Assembly (NCBI GenBank): GCA_016781845.1
Contig: JADDPP010000104.1
Span: 1-59,674, forward strand
Direction: 5' to 3'
Origin: Rubrobacter sp.
Lineage (GTDB): Bacteria > Chloroflexota > Chloroflexia > Thermobaculales > Thermobaculaceae
DNA length: 59,674 nt
Shown piece by piece: positions 16,312 to 25,438 of the stretch (position 1 is its first letter; each line of letters starts with the position of its first letter). The notes beneath the pieces were generated by a model. That model searched no databases. It was not told the DNA's origin and was given only the letters and a program-made list of their open reading frames with translations. The position numbers were made by a program, and so were the translations under genes.

Positions 16312-19083
16312 CTATCGCCTGCCCGCTCGGCGCTTGGCGGTGCGCAGCCGCTCCATCGCGTCAGGTCCCGCTGGCGGTTTGGACTCAGCCTGGGGCTCCG
16401 GGTTGGAGGCGGTTGGAGCGGGGGCGGGCGCGCGGGTCGTGCTGGTGTCGCCGAGGGAGGCCGACGCAGGAGAAACGGGCGGCTCACTCTTTCGCGGCGA
16501 CCGGGCCTGGGCGCGCATAACCGGTACTGCCGGAAGGGCGCTCAGCTTGAGTCGGCGCACCGCGACCTCGATCGGGAGCAGCAGGAGGCTGAGCAGCATC
16601 AGGGGCCACCACAGGGGGCGGGTGGAGAGTACGGCGGGCAGGTCGTCTGACCATACTTCGGCTGGGGAGCGCAGCTCACGCCCGCCTGTCAACGAGGCAA
16701 TCCTCGTGAGCGCCGCTCTGTTGGGTCCGAGGGACCGGTACTCGGGGGAGTAGCCAACCGCGAAGCCTGTCGTGGGCGCCTGCAGGAGCTGGCCCTCACC
16801 CGCGAGCGAGACCGACGCGATGTGCGAGCCGGGTTCGGTCGCGGGAACTCGTGCCTCGTAGTGCCCTGGCGCGGTCTGCGTCAGCGCGACCTCCGAGACT
16901 GTGCCACTCGGCGAGACCACCGAGACCTTCGCCTGCGCGCCGTTGAGGTACGAGCCATCGGGACGAAGGGCGTCCACATCCACGCGAGCCTCGCCATTCG
17001 CCTGCGAGATCTCGACCTGCACGTTCTCGGAAGGTCGCGCGAGCACCCAGCCCACGGCCTGCGACCACAGCCGCGCGTACTCGGCCGTGCCTATCCAGTT
17101 ACGCGACCACCGGCTCTTCGCGTCGGAGGTCCACGCGACGCTGCGGCCGAGCCCGTACTGCCACTGGGCGAGCACCGGTTCGCGCTCCCCCGACGAGAGG
17201 ACCACGGAGGCCGTCGGTTTTGGGGAGGTGCTGACGTAGCCGAGCAGGCTGGGTACGCTTGTGAGACCCTTCAGAACCGGGCTGGGAGCCGTGATGGAGG
17301 GCACGAACTCTCTTTCCTGTATGTACCGGCGCAGGCGCGTCTGCGTCTCTTTGACGACTATTTTCGGTATCTCCGAGCTGTCATTCGCCACGTAGAACTG
17401 CCCCCCGCCCTTCTGTGCTACGGACCGCAGCAGTTCAGGCGAGCCACCTGCGGCGGAGACAGTGCTTACGGTGATATTGGCGGCGCGGGCTTCCGCCAGC
17501 AGCTTATTGTAGTTGCCGACGTTGCTCCAGCCGTCCGTCAGCAGGATGACGTGCTTCAGGCTCGCCTTGCTGGACTTGAGGCTCTCGACAGCCTCCGCTA
17601 GCCCGCCATAGATGTTCGTGCCGCCGCTGCCCTGGATTCCTGAGACACGGTTGCCGACGTCGCCGGTAGTCGCGAGGGGAGCGGGCCTGATGACCCAGCG
17701 CGCGGCGGTGTCGAAAGCGACCACGCCGAACTCATCGTCCGGGCCCAGCAGTTGGGCGCTCTCGACCGCCGCCGCCTTCGCCACGTCCACCTTCGGGACA
17801 TCCCCGCCGCCCTCGCTCGCGTGGCTCGCTGCCATGCTGCCGGATTTGTCTATCGCCATCACCATCGCGACGGCCGGGTCCTCCTGCTTGTTCCTGGGGC
17901 GGGAGTCAAGCGGCAGGGCGGCTTCCAGCGGCGAGTTGAAGTAGGCGCCGAGACCGTAGGAGTCCTCGCCGCCGACGGCGACGAGCCCCTTTCCGAGGTC
18001 GCGGACGTAGCTCTGGAGGAGCTTGCCGCCATCCGGCAGCGCCGAAAGCGGCACGTCGGCGAGCACGACTGCGGAGTACTCTCCCAGCTCGGTCAGGCTG
18101 CGGGGCAGGGCCGACACGCCGACAAGCTCCGTCTCCAGTCCTGTGGCGGTGAGGGCGGCCTTGAGGTTCCTCCCCTCGCCCGGTTCGCCCTCGGCAACGA
18201 GCACGCGGGGCGGGGACTCGACGTAAGTGAAGCCGTCCCCCTCGTTGTTCTGCGAGACCGTATCCCCACCAGCAAGCACCCGCGCCCGCCAGCGCTTGAA
18301 GCCGCGCGGCTGCGGCCCCACGCCCACGACGTAGCGGTTCTGGCCAGCCTTCAGGTCCACCGGGCGCTGCGCGAGGACTTTCCCGTCGCCGAGCACCTCC
18401 AGCGTGCCGGACCCCGGCTCGGTGCTGTTGACGAGCACCTCCACCTCGAAACTCTCCCCGGCGCGCACCCTGGGGGGGGCCTGTACGCTCTCGACGAGCA
18501 CGTCGCTGTCTCCCCGCGCGCCGAGCGAGTGTGTCTGTATCTGCACTCCTGCGGCTGCGGCAAGCCGGGCGGCCTCGTCCAGGTCCCCCGAGTTGTTGTT
18601 GCCGTCGCTGAGAAGGACTATGCGCTTCTGTGCGCCTTCCGGGAAGAGCGCGAGGGCGAGACGAATGGCCGCAGGTATGTCGGTCGCGGTCGCGTCGGGG
18701 CGAGAGAGCAGCGGACCGAGCTCGCCCACTGAGCCTACGTCCTGCTCGACGAGCGGCTCCTTGCCGAAGAGGATGAGCCCGGCCCTCTCCGTGCTGCCGG
18801 CTGCGCCGTACGCCTGGCGCACCCAAGCTTCAGCTTCCTGCCTGCCCAACGCGCTGAGACTGTCTGAGGCGTCCAGCAGGAACACGACGGAGAGGTTCCG
18901 CTCCGGCAGACCGAGCGAGGTCCCGGCGAGCGCGAGGATAAGCAAGGTCACGGCGACGGCCCGTAGCGTGACGATGATGCGCGAGCGCCGGGTTGGGGGC
19001 AGGGTGCGCAGGCCGAGCCACACGAGCGCGGGCACAAGCAGAAGGGCAAGCAGAACGAGCGGCTGCGCGAAGAGGAGCCTCAT
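16312..19083 (-). CDS. VWA-GATase-like-VWA membrane protein
   Basis: A 923-residue protein with two N-terminal membrane helices, a first VWA domain (MIDAS-like DASDS at about 71-75, with SDGNNNSGD later), an Ig-like segment, a glutamine-amidotransferase-like domain (VVLADVPLS, GLVAVGGEDSYGLGAYFNSPL), a second VWA domain with a canonical MIDAS (DKSGSM at about 412), and a last helix (LWWPLMLLSLLLLP). The tail is basic, Ala/Pro/Ser-rich and cytoplasmic. The ORF runs 32 codons further upstream, but the ATG at 19083 overlaps the upstream stop by ATGA and starts the membrane segment, so I use it. Last gene of the MoxR operon; it probably acts on extracytoplasmic substrates. Confidence 0.85.
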   Translation of the reverse strand: MRLLFAQPLVLLALLLVPALVWLGLRTLPPTRRSRIIVTLRAVAVTLLILALAGTSLGLPERNLSVVFLLDASDSLSALGRQEAEAWVRQAYGAAGSTERAGLILFGKEPLVEQDVGSVGELGPLLSRPDATATDIPAAIRLALALFPEGAQKRIVLLSDGNNNSGDLDEAARLAAAAGVQIQTHSLGARGDSDVLVESVQAPPRVRAGESFEVEVLVNSTEPGSGTLEVLGDGKVLAQRPVDLKAGQNRYVVGVGPQPRGFKRWRARVLAGGDTVSQNNEGDGFTYVESPPRVLVAEGEPGEGRNLKAALTATGLETELVGVSALPRSLTELGEYSAVVLADVPLSALPDGGKLLQSYVRDLGKGLVAVGGEDSYGLGAYFNSPLEAALPLDSRPRNKQEDPAVAMVMAIDKSGSMAASHASEGGGDVPKVDVAKAAAVESAQLLGPDDEFGVVAFDTAARWVIRPAPLATTGDVGNRVSGIQGSGGTNIYGGLAEAVESLKSSKASLKHVILLTDGWSNVGNYNKLLAEARAANITVSTVSAAGGSPELLRSVAQKGGGQFYVANDSSEIPKIVVKETQTRLRRYIQEREFVPSITAPSPVLKGLTSVPSLLGYVSTSPKPTASVVLSSGEREPVLAQWQYGLGRSVAWTSDAKSRWSRNWIGTAEYARLWSQAVGWVLARPSENVQVEISQANGEARVDVDALRPDGSYLNGAQAKVSVVSPSGTVSEVALTQTAPGHYEARVPATEPGSHIASVSLAGEGQLLQAPTTGFAVGYSPEYRSLGPNRAALTRIASLTGGRELRSPAEVWSDDLPAVLSTRPLWWPLMLLSLLLLPIEVAVRRLKLSALPAVPVMRAQARSPRKSEPPVSPASASLGDTSTTRAPAPAPTASNPEPQAESKPPAGPDAMERLRTAKRRAGRR

Positions 19084-20909
19084 GCCAGTCTCCGCACCCG
19101 GCGCGTCCGGGACTGCAAGCGATTGTACAGCCACCACTCGGCGAGCAGCACCAGCAGGGCGAGCAGCGCCAGCGGCCACCAGCGCTCCGCTCCACCGGGC
19201 CGCTGTGGTGCGTCAGGACGCGCGCCGTCCGTCCTGAGTGGTGTCTGGCTGCTCTCCGTGATGCGCGACTCGTTAGCGCTGCCCGCGTTGACGGCGAAGC
19301 GAGATACTACTGCGCCACGCTGGTTCCGCACCTCGTACACTCCGGGCAGGGAGGTGGCCGCGTAGGCGCCTGTGCCGGCTGCAATGCGCGCGTGTCGCCC
19401 GTCGGGGGACACAACGGTGAGGGGTTGCTGCGGCGCGGGAAGTTGCACGGTCTCACCGGGCCGGACGGCTCCTGACACCGCGGGGGGCTGTGGCCTCAGG
19501 TGGCGCATCAGGTTGTCGACGAGCACCGGGAAGGCCACCTGCAGAGGCAGGTCGGAGTTTTCCGGGGAGAACGCGAGCGCCACGACCTTCCGTCCCTGGG
19601 TTTCTCCGGCCACGAGCAGGGGCACGTCCCCGGAAGAGGCGAGCGTCTCCATCCAGTCTGGGAGAGAGAGTCGGCTGGCCCGCGCGATGCTCGTGTTCGA
19701 GAGGTCCACGAAGCGCAGCAGGAGGCTGTCCTCCTTCTGGGAGGTCACCGGCAGCCCCTCCATCTCGCCTCGAACTGGCAGGAGAGCACTGTTCTTCGGT
19801 CCGAGCAGAAGCACGTTGCCGGGCGGGAGCTGGGCGGGAGCGTCACCATTGAACACGTAGATGTCGTACCCTGGCTCATGCGGGGCGCCTGACTTCCCTT
19901 TGAATACCTGCACATCGGGCAGCAACGAGAGGGCTCGCTCCAGGAAGCGGCTCTCCTGACCAAGCAGCAGCACACGTGCGGGTGGCCCCTGTGCGTCAAC
20001 GTGCCACGCCGTGTTGTCAGCTTCCAGTGAGTCCTGCACGTCCAGCTTCGCCTGAATGACGGCGCCGGGCGGAAGGTCGTCGCGCGCCACCCCCGTTACG
20101 GTGTCGGCAGGCAACTGGACCTTGGCGGCGTCCACGAGCTTACCGTCCACCGAGAACGAGAGCGTCGCGGCGCGCGCGGGGCCGTAGTTGCCGATCGACA
20201 CCCAGAGCTGCCTTCCTGTAGCCCCGGAGCGTGTGGAGAGACCAAGGATGCCTGCGTTCGCGCCCGTGCCCTTGACGGGGTCGAAGCGCACCGTATAGGG
20301 CACGGGCGCCGCCTCAGACGCGACGGGACCGCCGTCACCGACGAGCAGTATTGTAGGCTCCTTGAGCCGTCCGGCAACGGAGCGCGCGAGTATCGCAGCG
20401 TCGCGCAGGTTCGAATCGCCGTGGGGCGCGCCCAGGTCGGAGAGCGCGTTCGCAACAGCGGTCTTATCGGCGGTCGGGCCGGCGAGCAGACGCGGCGTGG
20501 GACCGGCGGTGACGACCGCGACGCGGCTGCCAACGCCGGCGTTCTGTGCCAGCTCGCGCACCCGGTGTACTGCGGCCTCCCACCGCGAGGGGCGGACATC
20601 CGTGGCCGCCATGCTCTGGGAGGTGTCGAGGATTAGCACGAGGTCGCCTCCGGGAGCGATGCCTGAGTTCAGAAGTGGGCGGGCAAGCGCGAGCACGAGC
20701 AGTGACAGGATGATGAGCTGGAGTAGAAGCAGCAGGTTACGCTTAAGTTTCTGCCAGGGCGCGTTCGCCTGCACCTCCTCCAGTGCCTGCCGCCACAGGA
20801 ACGTGCTCGGCACCACCCGCTCCTCGCGCCGCGGTTTGAGCAGGTAGAGCAGTACGAGCGGCACGGAGAGCAGCCCGAGAGCGAGGGCGAGGGGCGCTGC
20901 GAAGCTCAT
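19080..20909 (-). CDS. BatA-type aerotolerance/VWA membrane protein
   Basis: This 609-residue protein starts with the BatA N-terminal pattern: helix, then LLKPRREERVVPSTFLWRQA, then a second helix. A VWA domain follows with DTSQSM (Asp95) and the later GDSNLRDAA. The rest is extracytoplasmic, with Ig-like beta segments and a GATase-like stretch (DIYVFNGDAPAQL), and a single C-terminal helix (WWPLALLALLVLLAEWW). VWA domains with a MIDAS bind a metal and a protein ligand; MoxR ATPases commonly act on such partners. Its start ATG overlaps the DUF58 stop by one base (TGATG), and its stop overlaps the next start, so translation is coupled both ways. Confidence 0.87.
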   Translation of the reverse strand: MSFAAPLALALGLLSVPLVLLYLLKPRREERVVPSTFLWRQALEEVQANAPWQKLKRNLLLLLQLIILSLLVLALARPLLNSGIAPGGDLVLILDTSQSMAATDVRPSRWEAAVHRVRELAQNAGVGSRVAVVTAGPTPRLLAGPTADKTAVANALSDLGAPHGDSNLRDAAILARSVAGRLKEPTILLVGDGGPVASEAAPVPYTVRFDPVKGTGANAGILGLSTRSGATGRQLWVSIGNYGPARAATLSFSVDGKLVDAAKVQLPADTVTGVARDDLPPGAVIQAKLDVQDSLEADNTAWHVDAQGPPARVLLLGQESRFLERALSLLPDVQVFKGKSGAPHEPGYDIYVFNGDAPAQLPPGNVLLLGPKNSALLPVRGEMEGLPVTSQKEDSLLLRFVDLSNTSIARASRLSLPDWMETLASSGDVPLLVAGETQGRKVVALAFSPENSDLPLQVAFPVLVDNLMRHLRPQPPAVSGAVRPGETVQLPAPQQPLTVVSPDGRHARIAAGTGAYAATSLPGVYEVRNQRGAVVSRFAVNAGSANESRITESSQTPLRTDGARPDAPQRPGGAERWWPLALLALLVLLAEWWLYNRLQSRTRRVRRLA

Positions 20910-21805
20910 CAGGACACCAGGACCTGCGCCTGCCGGAGCTGCCCAAAGAGCGTCTGCTCCGTCGGCGTCTCGGCCTCAATAAGGCAGTACGTCGCGTTCA
21001 CCGCGCCGCAGTCACGCTTGAGCTCCCCGAGCCACTCTTCCAGCCTGCGCTCGTACGCTGCCAGAGCGTTCGCGTCGAGCGTCATAGGCTGCCTGTCGCA
21101 GCTCTCGGAGTCCACAAGCTCCAGGTCACCGATGAGCGTGGGTGACAACTCCTCGCGGGTGAGGACGTGCAGGACGGATATCTCGTGACCGCGGGCACCT
21201 AGCGCTCGGAGGCCGTGGCGGATGCCGTCGGGGTCCAGCAGGTCGCTGATGAGTATGAGCAGGCCGGCACCAGTCCCTCGGCCCGCGTATTCCGACAGGC
21301 TGCGGTTCAGTGCGGACTGTCCCCCGGCCTGCAGACCTGACAGAAACCCGAGCATCGTTGTCACCCCTCCCGTGCCGCGCAGGGGCCTGAGCGAGCCGAT
21401 GCCGCCCCCGCCGAGCTCCGCGACGTGGAGGCGGTCGAGCTCGTGGAGCGCGACGTAGCCGAGCCCGGCGGCGAGGCATTGCGCGGTCTCTAGCTTGGAG
21501 GGCGAGCCAAAGGCCATGGATGCGCTGGTATCTATGAGCAGATGCACGGCTCGGTCTTCTTCCTCCTCGTACACCTTCAGAAAGAGCTTGTCCGTCCGGG
21601 CGTACAGGTTCCAGTCCACGCGGCGGAGGTCATCCCCCGGCGCGTACGTGCGGTAGTCCGCGAATTCGACGCTGGAACCACGCTTCGTGGAGCGCCTGTC
21701 TCCCCGCAGCTTCCCGGCACGCCGAAACCTGCTGCCGAGCTCCAGCCCCTGGAGCCGCCGGGCGAGCTCGGGCGGCAGCAGCTCAGCGGTGCTCCTTGCC
21801 AGCAT
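20909..21805 (-). CDS. DUF58 domain protein
   Basis: About 298 residues of the DUF58 family, a VWA-like protein that almost always accompanies MoxR ATPases. Visible signatures are the conserved block RGSSVEFADYRTYAPGDDLR then VDWNLYARTDKLFLKVYEEE, followed by the VWA strand HLLIDTSASM and LLILISDLLDP. Unlike many DUF58 proteins it lacks N-terminal membrane helices, so it is the short, cytoplasmic form. Two starts are possible: ATG at 21826, two bases after the Uma2 stop, or ATG at 21805 with GGAGAGGGAGG just before it; I use 21805. Presumably it couples MoxR to the membrane VWA proteins encoded downstream. Confidence 0.87.
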   Translation of the reverse strand: MLARSTAELLPPELARRLQGLELGSRFRRAGKLRGDRRSTKRGSSVEFADYRTYAPGDDLRRVDWNLYARTDKLFLKVYEEEEDRAVHLLIDTSASMAFGSPSKLETAQCLAAGLGYVALHELDRLHVAELGGGGIGSLRPLRGTGGVTTMLGFLSGLQAGGQSALNRSLSEYAGRGTGAGLLILISDLLDPDGIRHGLRALGARGHEISVLHVLTREELSPTLIGDLELVDSESCDRQPMTLDANALAAYERRLEEWLGELKRDCGAVNATYCLIEAETPTEQTLFGQLRQAQVLVS

Positions 21806-21828
21806 GGCCTCCCTCTCCGGACCCATGA

Positions 21829-22443
21829 CTACGAGGAGGACCCAGAGGATGCCCTACCGAGCACCGAGTCCACCGGGAGGGTTAGTTCGGCGAGGACCGA
21901 TGACCGAACGGTCTCGCCCAGGCCGAACCACGCCACGCTCCGGTACGCGCCCGTCTCCGTGTCGGGATCGCCGTGCCGCTCAACGCTCGTTCCTGATGGA
22001 TCAGCTATCCATGTCTCGGGTATTCCCGCTCGGGCGTATATCGGGAACTTAACTCCCCTGTCGTACACCAGGCTTGTGTCGGCCACCTCGATCAAAAGCA
22101 GCACGTCGGCAGGGGTTGGGTGGCTCTGATCGTAGTCATCCTCGCGTGCTCGCACCAGGGCTAAGTCCGGTTCAGGCTCATCGTAATCCGGGATCGCTAC
22201 GGGCAGCTGCACTCGCAGCTGCACTCCGTCGCTGAGTACGGGCAGCAGGAGTCGGGTGAGCCGCTGAACGCGCCCGGCACGCCTGGCGCCCATTGCAGCC
22301 ATCTGGACTACCTCCCCACCTATCAGCTCCACGCGGTCGTCCTCGCCGAGGATACCTACCTCGGCCATCGCGTGATAGTCATCCAGAATGAACCGATGAC
22401 GAGGACGGTCCAGTTGAGCCGCTCCATAAATCTGCGTGGTCAT
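21829..22443 (-). CDS. Uma2 family (DUF820) PD-(D/E)xK nuclease-like protein
   Basis: A 204-residue Uma2/DUF820 protein. The restriction-endonuclease-like core is visible: PEPDLALVRA (Asp93), LLLIEVADTSL (Glu119), then DRGVKFPIYARAGI (Lys132), which fits a PD-(D/E)xK active site with all key residues kept. The N-terminal part carries RVELIGGEVVQMAAMG. The biological function of this family is not established; it is amplified in cyanobacteria and Chloroflexota genomes. The gene sits inside the MoxR operon, 41 bases after the MoxR stop and directly before DUF58. As MoxR and DUF58 genes are normally adjacent, this gene was probably inserted between them. Confidence 0.87.
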   Translation of the reverse strand: MTTQIYGAAQLDRPRHRFILDDYHAMAEVGILGEDDRVELIGGEVVQMAAMGARRAGRVQRLTRLLLPVLSDGVQLRVQLPVAIPDYDEPEPDLALVRAREDDYDQSHPTPADVLLLIEVADTSLVYDRGVKFPIYARAGIPETWIADPSGTSVERHGDPDTETGAYRSVAWFGLGETVRSSVLAELTLPVDSVLGRASSGSSS

Positions 22444-22484
22444 ACCGTTCCTCCGTAACTCGCACCCGGTTTCCTGAGAGTGGT

Positions 22485-23489
22485 TTATAGCCTCGCGGCC
22501 GCGGCGGTAAGCGTCTCCGTCACCTCCTGCACGATCTGGTCGGGAGTGATGCCCTCGCTCTCGCCCTCGTAGTTGCGGATGAGGCGATGGCGCAGAGCAG
22601 GCAGGGAGACGGCGTTGATGTCCTCTATTGATGCATTGTAGCGGCCGTCGAGCAGGGCGTTCACCTTCGCGCCCAGCACGAGCGCCTGTGCGCCGCGGGG
22701 GCTCGCGCCGAACCGGACGTAGCGGCGGACTATCTGCGGGGCGCGTGGATTCTCTGGGTGTGTGAGCAGCACCAGCTCCGCCGCGTGCTCCAGGACGTGT
22801 TCAGCGACCGGCACGTGTCGGGCGAGCGCCGCCATCCGCAGCACCGTGGGAGCATCTCCCACCTTCCGGGTCGCCGAGCCGAGACCGGCAGTGGTGCGTT
22901 CCAGTATCTGCACGAGGTCGCGAGCGTTGGGGAAGGGCACGAGCAGCTTGTACAGGAAGCGGTCGAGCTGCGCCTCGGGGAGCGGGTACGTCCCCTCCAT
23001 GTCAACCGGGTTCTGCGTGGCGAGCACGAAGAATGGCTCGGGCAGTGGGTAACGCGCGTTGCCCACAGTGACCGCCTTCTCCTGCATCGCCTCAAGCAGC
23101 GCAGACTGCGTCTTCGGGGTAGCGCGGTTCACCTCATCCGCGAGCACGAGGTTCGCGAACACGGGGCCGGACTGGAAGCGGAAATCACGGCGGCCCTCCT
23201 CATCCTCGTGAATGATGTTCGTGCCTGTGATGTCGGACGGCATCAGGTCCGGTGTGAACTGGATGCGGCTGAACTCCAGGTCAAGCACCTCACCGAGTGC
23301 GCGCACCGTGGCGGTCTTGCCGAGGCCGGGGACGCCCTCCAGCAGGGCGTGGCCGCCGGTGATGACGCAGGTAAGAACGCCGCGCAGCAACTCGGCCTGC
23401 CCGACGATGCTCTTGCCGACCTCGGCCTCGATTGCCTGGGCGGTCTCGATAAAGTGCTCCGGTGTCATCTGTAAGGTATCTGCTGTCAC
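22485..23489 (-). CDS. MoxR-family AAA+ ATPase
   Basis: A 334-residue AAA+ ATPase of the MoxR class: GQAELLRGVL, Walker A GVPGLGKT (about residues 52-59), the MoxR sensor segment FTPDLMPSDITGTN, Walker B LVLADEVNRA, TQNPVDMEGTYPLPEAQLDRF, and a C-terminal lid with RRYVRFGASPRGAQAL. MoxR ATPases act as chaperones that remodel or insert cofactors into VWA-domain partners, which are encoded downstream here. The ORF runs 33 codons upstream of my start; I chose the GTG at 23489 because AGAGG lies eight bases before it and homology begins soon after. An ATG at 23468 is another choice. Bases 23490-23662 hold no gene. Confidence 0.88.
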   Translation of the reverse strand: MTADTLQMTPEHFIETAQAIEAEVGKSIVGQAELLRGVLTCVITGGHALLEGVPGLGKTATVRALGEVLDLEFSRIQFTPDLMPSDITGTNIIHEDEEGRRDFRFQSGPVFANLVLADEVNRATPKTQSALLEAMQEKAVTVGNARYPLPEPFFVLATQNPVDMEGTYPLPEAQLDRFLYKLLVPFPNARDLVQILERTTAGLGSATRKVGDAPTVLRMAALARHVPVAEHVLEHAAELVLLTHPENPRAPQIVRRYVRFGASPRGAQALVLGAKVNALLDGRYNASIEDINAVSLPALRHRLIRNYEGESEGITPDQIVQEVTETLTAAAARL

Positions 23490-23662
23490 GATAGCCTCTA
23501 CATTTTCCTTGTGAGTGGTAGGGCGCGATAAGTCACGCCGCTGGTTTCGATTGGGGGCGCACGGCTGGTCGGTGCGCGGCCCGCTCACAACATATCCCGA
23601 AAGCTAAACAAACACATCTCCACATCCATGCGCCGCTGTGGACCAGGAACTCCAACTTCGCC

Positions 23663-25405
23663 TCATTTCTGTTTCGGCGCTATCTCGGCGAAGTAGTCGC
23701 GGACGTAGCCCTTCAGGGTGATGGGGATGTAGTGTTCGTCGAGGTAGCTCGTGGCCGCGTTCTCGTACTCGGCATACGCTTCGCCATAGGGCCGGGTCGG
23801 AGCGCTCGCCTGGCCCGGAGCCGCGGGGCCCTGTCCCTGGCGCACGCGCCCGCCACTCTTCCTGCCGCTCGCGCGCACGAGATCCCCCTCGCCGTTCGTG
23901 CTCGACGGAGCGTACGTCTGCTCGTGCGCGCCTATCTGCTCGCGGCCCTGCTGGCTGCCACCTCCCTCGCCAGTGTTCTTTGTGCCACCGCTCCCCTTGC
24001 CTGAGCCTGATGTTGCACCACTTCCGCCACTTCCACCAGTTGCAGCGCCACCTCTTCCCTGTCCCTGCCCGGCGCCCTGACCTTGACCGGCAGCCTGTCC
24101 CTGACCAGAGCCCTGTCCCTGGCCCGAACCCTGCCCTTGTCCCTGTCCCTGGCCTTGCCCTGCGCCGGGGGCGCCAGCGGGAAGGGGGGTGCCAGACATG
24201 GCTACCGGCGTTCCAAGCGGTGCGGGCGTGCCTGAGGGGGACTGCGCGACCGTCTGGCTCTGCGCGCCTGCGCTCGCAATCTGGCTCTTGCTGTCCTGTA
24301 GTTGCGAGAGCGCGCCCTCCATTGCCTGTGCTGTCTGCGCGCTTGCAGCAGCCGCGCTGAGCTGATCCGAGAGATCGCTAGCGCTCTGTGCCGTGCCCGA
24401 GGAGGCCGCCTGGAGCGCGGAGGATAGCTCGGGCGAGAGCTGGCCCACGGACGCGGCAGCCGCGTTCAACGTGTTCTCCGCCTGTGCGCGCTGCTCGGGC
24501 GACATCTTCGCCATCTCGTCCGCAAGCTTCTGAGCCTGCTTCTGTATCTCCGCCCTGTTACCCGCCGCGGCAGCACTCGCGAGTGCGGAGGTCTGGGGGT
24601 TGGCCGCCAGCATCGAGGTCGCCTTCTGCAGCGCGGCGCGGCTCCGGGCGGGGCCTGTGCTGCTCGCCTCCTGGATAGTCGTCTCGGCCTTGCTCAGTCG
24701 CGCGGCAGCCTTCTCGCGGTTCAGGTTGCCTCGCCGGAGGTCCTGCTCGAGCCTTGCCAGCTCCTCAAGCGCCTTGCGTGCAGCGGCGTCCTGTTTCGGG
24801 GCGCGTTGCTCCAGCTTCTTCGCCGTCTGGCGCACGGCCTCAGCCTGCTGCTTCTGGGCAGACGCGACCGCCCGGTTCTCCCTCAGAGTATCTAGCTGTG
24901 GATTGGGCAACCAGAGCAGTGCCACGAGGGCTGTCAGTAGCGCTGGAGCGAGCAGGAGAGCGAGGCGGGGCGCGCGTTGGGGCACGGCATCCACCCAGTC
25001 CACCGAGCGCGCGCGCAGCGCCGCGTCATGCAGCTGCTCAGGCGCGAGCGGCGTGCCCTCCCCCCTCAGGTGCAGGGCAGTGCTCAAGCGGGACTTCAGC
25101 CCGAGACGAAGCTCCGCCGCGACGAGCACCCGTGCTGCGTCTACGGGCCACAGCGCCGCCACCAATGGCGCGGCAACGGAGCAGGCAAGCAGCACGCTGA
25201 GCGAGAGACGCAGCAGTTCTGAGGCGTCCAGGACAGGCGTCAGACGGGCGCCGACGGCCAGCAGCAGTGCCAGCGCTAGCCCGGCGGCGATTCCCCACGG
25301 CAGCCAGTAGAGTGCGCGCACGAGCCGGACGCGCCGCACCAGTCGGCGCTGGGCGCCACGCACCTCGTTGAGCTCCCGAGCGTAGTGGGCCTGGCTATTC
25401 TTCAT
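23663..25405 (-). CDS. Coiled-coil membrane protein with Gly-Gln repeats (DUF4175-like)
   Basis: A 580-residue protein. Two membrane helices lie at about 33-55 and 65-90 and a third at about 145-168. Residues about 175-300 are Ala/Gln/Lys/Glu-rich and predicted coiled coil. A low-complexity tract follows at about 390-480, dominated by GQ and GS repeats (GQGQGQGQGSGQGQG). The last 45 residues have a conserved-looking block, YAEYENAATSYLDEHYIP and then VRDYFAEI, which I associate with membrane proteins beside MoxR/VWA genes. The general plan resembles DUF4175 proteins. It probably acts as an envelope scaffold; this is inference. The ATG is 33 bases after the permease stop. Confidence 0.75.
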   Translation of the reverse strand: MKNSQAHYARELNEVRGAQRRLVRRVRLVRALYWLPWGIAAGLALALLLAVGARLTPVLDASELLRLSLSVLLACSVAAPLVAALWPVDAARVLVAAELRLGLKSRLSTALHLRGEGTPLAPEQLHDAALRARSVDWVDAVPQRAPRLALLLAPALLTALVALLWLPNPQLDTLRENRAVASAQKQQAEAVRQTAKKLEQRAPKQDAAARKALEELARLEQDLRRGNLNREKAAARLSKAETTIQEASSTGPARSRAALQKATSMLAANPQTSALASAAAAGNRAEIQKQAQKLADEMAKMSPEQRAQAENTLNAAAASVGQLSPELSSALQAASSGTAQSASDLSDQLSAAAASAQTAQAMEGALSQLQDSKSQIASAGAQSQTVAQSPSGTPAPLGTPVAMSGTPLPAGAPGAGQGQGQGQGQGSGQGQGSGQGQAAGQGQGAGQGQGRGGAATGGSGGSGATSGSGKGSGGTKNTGEGGGSQQGREQIGAHEQTYAPSSTNGEGDLVRASGRKSGGRVRQGQGPAAPGQASAPTRPYGEAYAEYENAATSYLDEHYIPITLKGYVRDYFAEIAPKQK

Positions 25406-25438
25406 GTTCGTCCGTCTCGCAGCAAGCCGTCGCCTGCA

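Noticed and set aside
24050-24180. Direct repeats resembling a CRISPR or minisatellite
   Set aside because: They are the codons of the GQ/GSGQ low-complexity tract inside the coiled-coil membrane protein; unit length and spacing do not fit a CRISPR.
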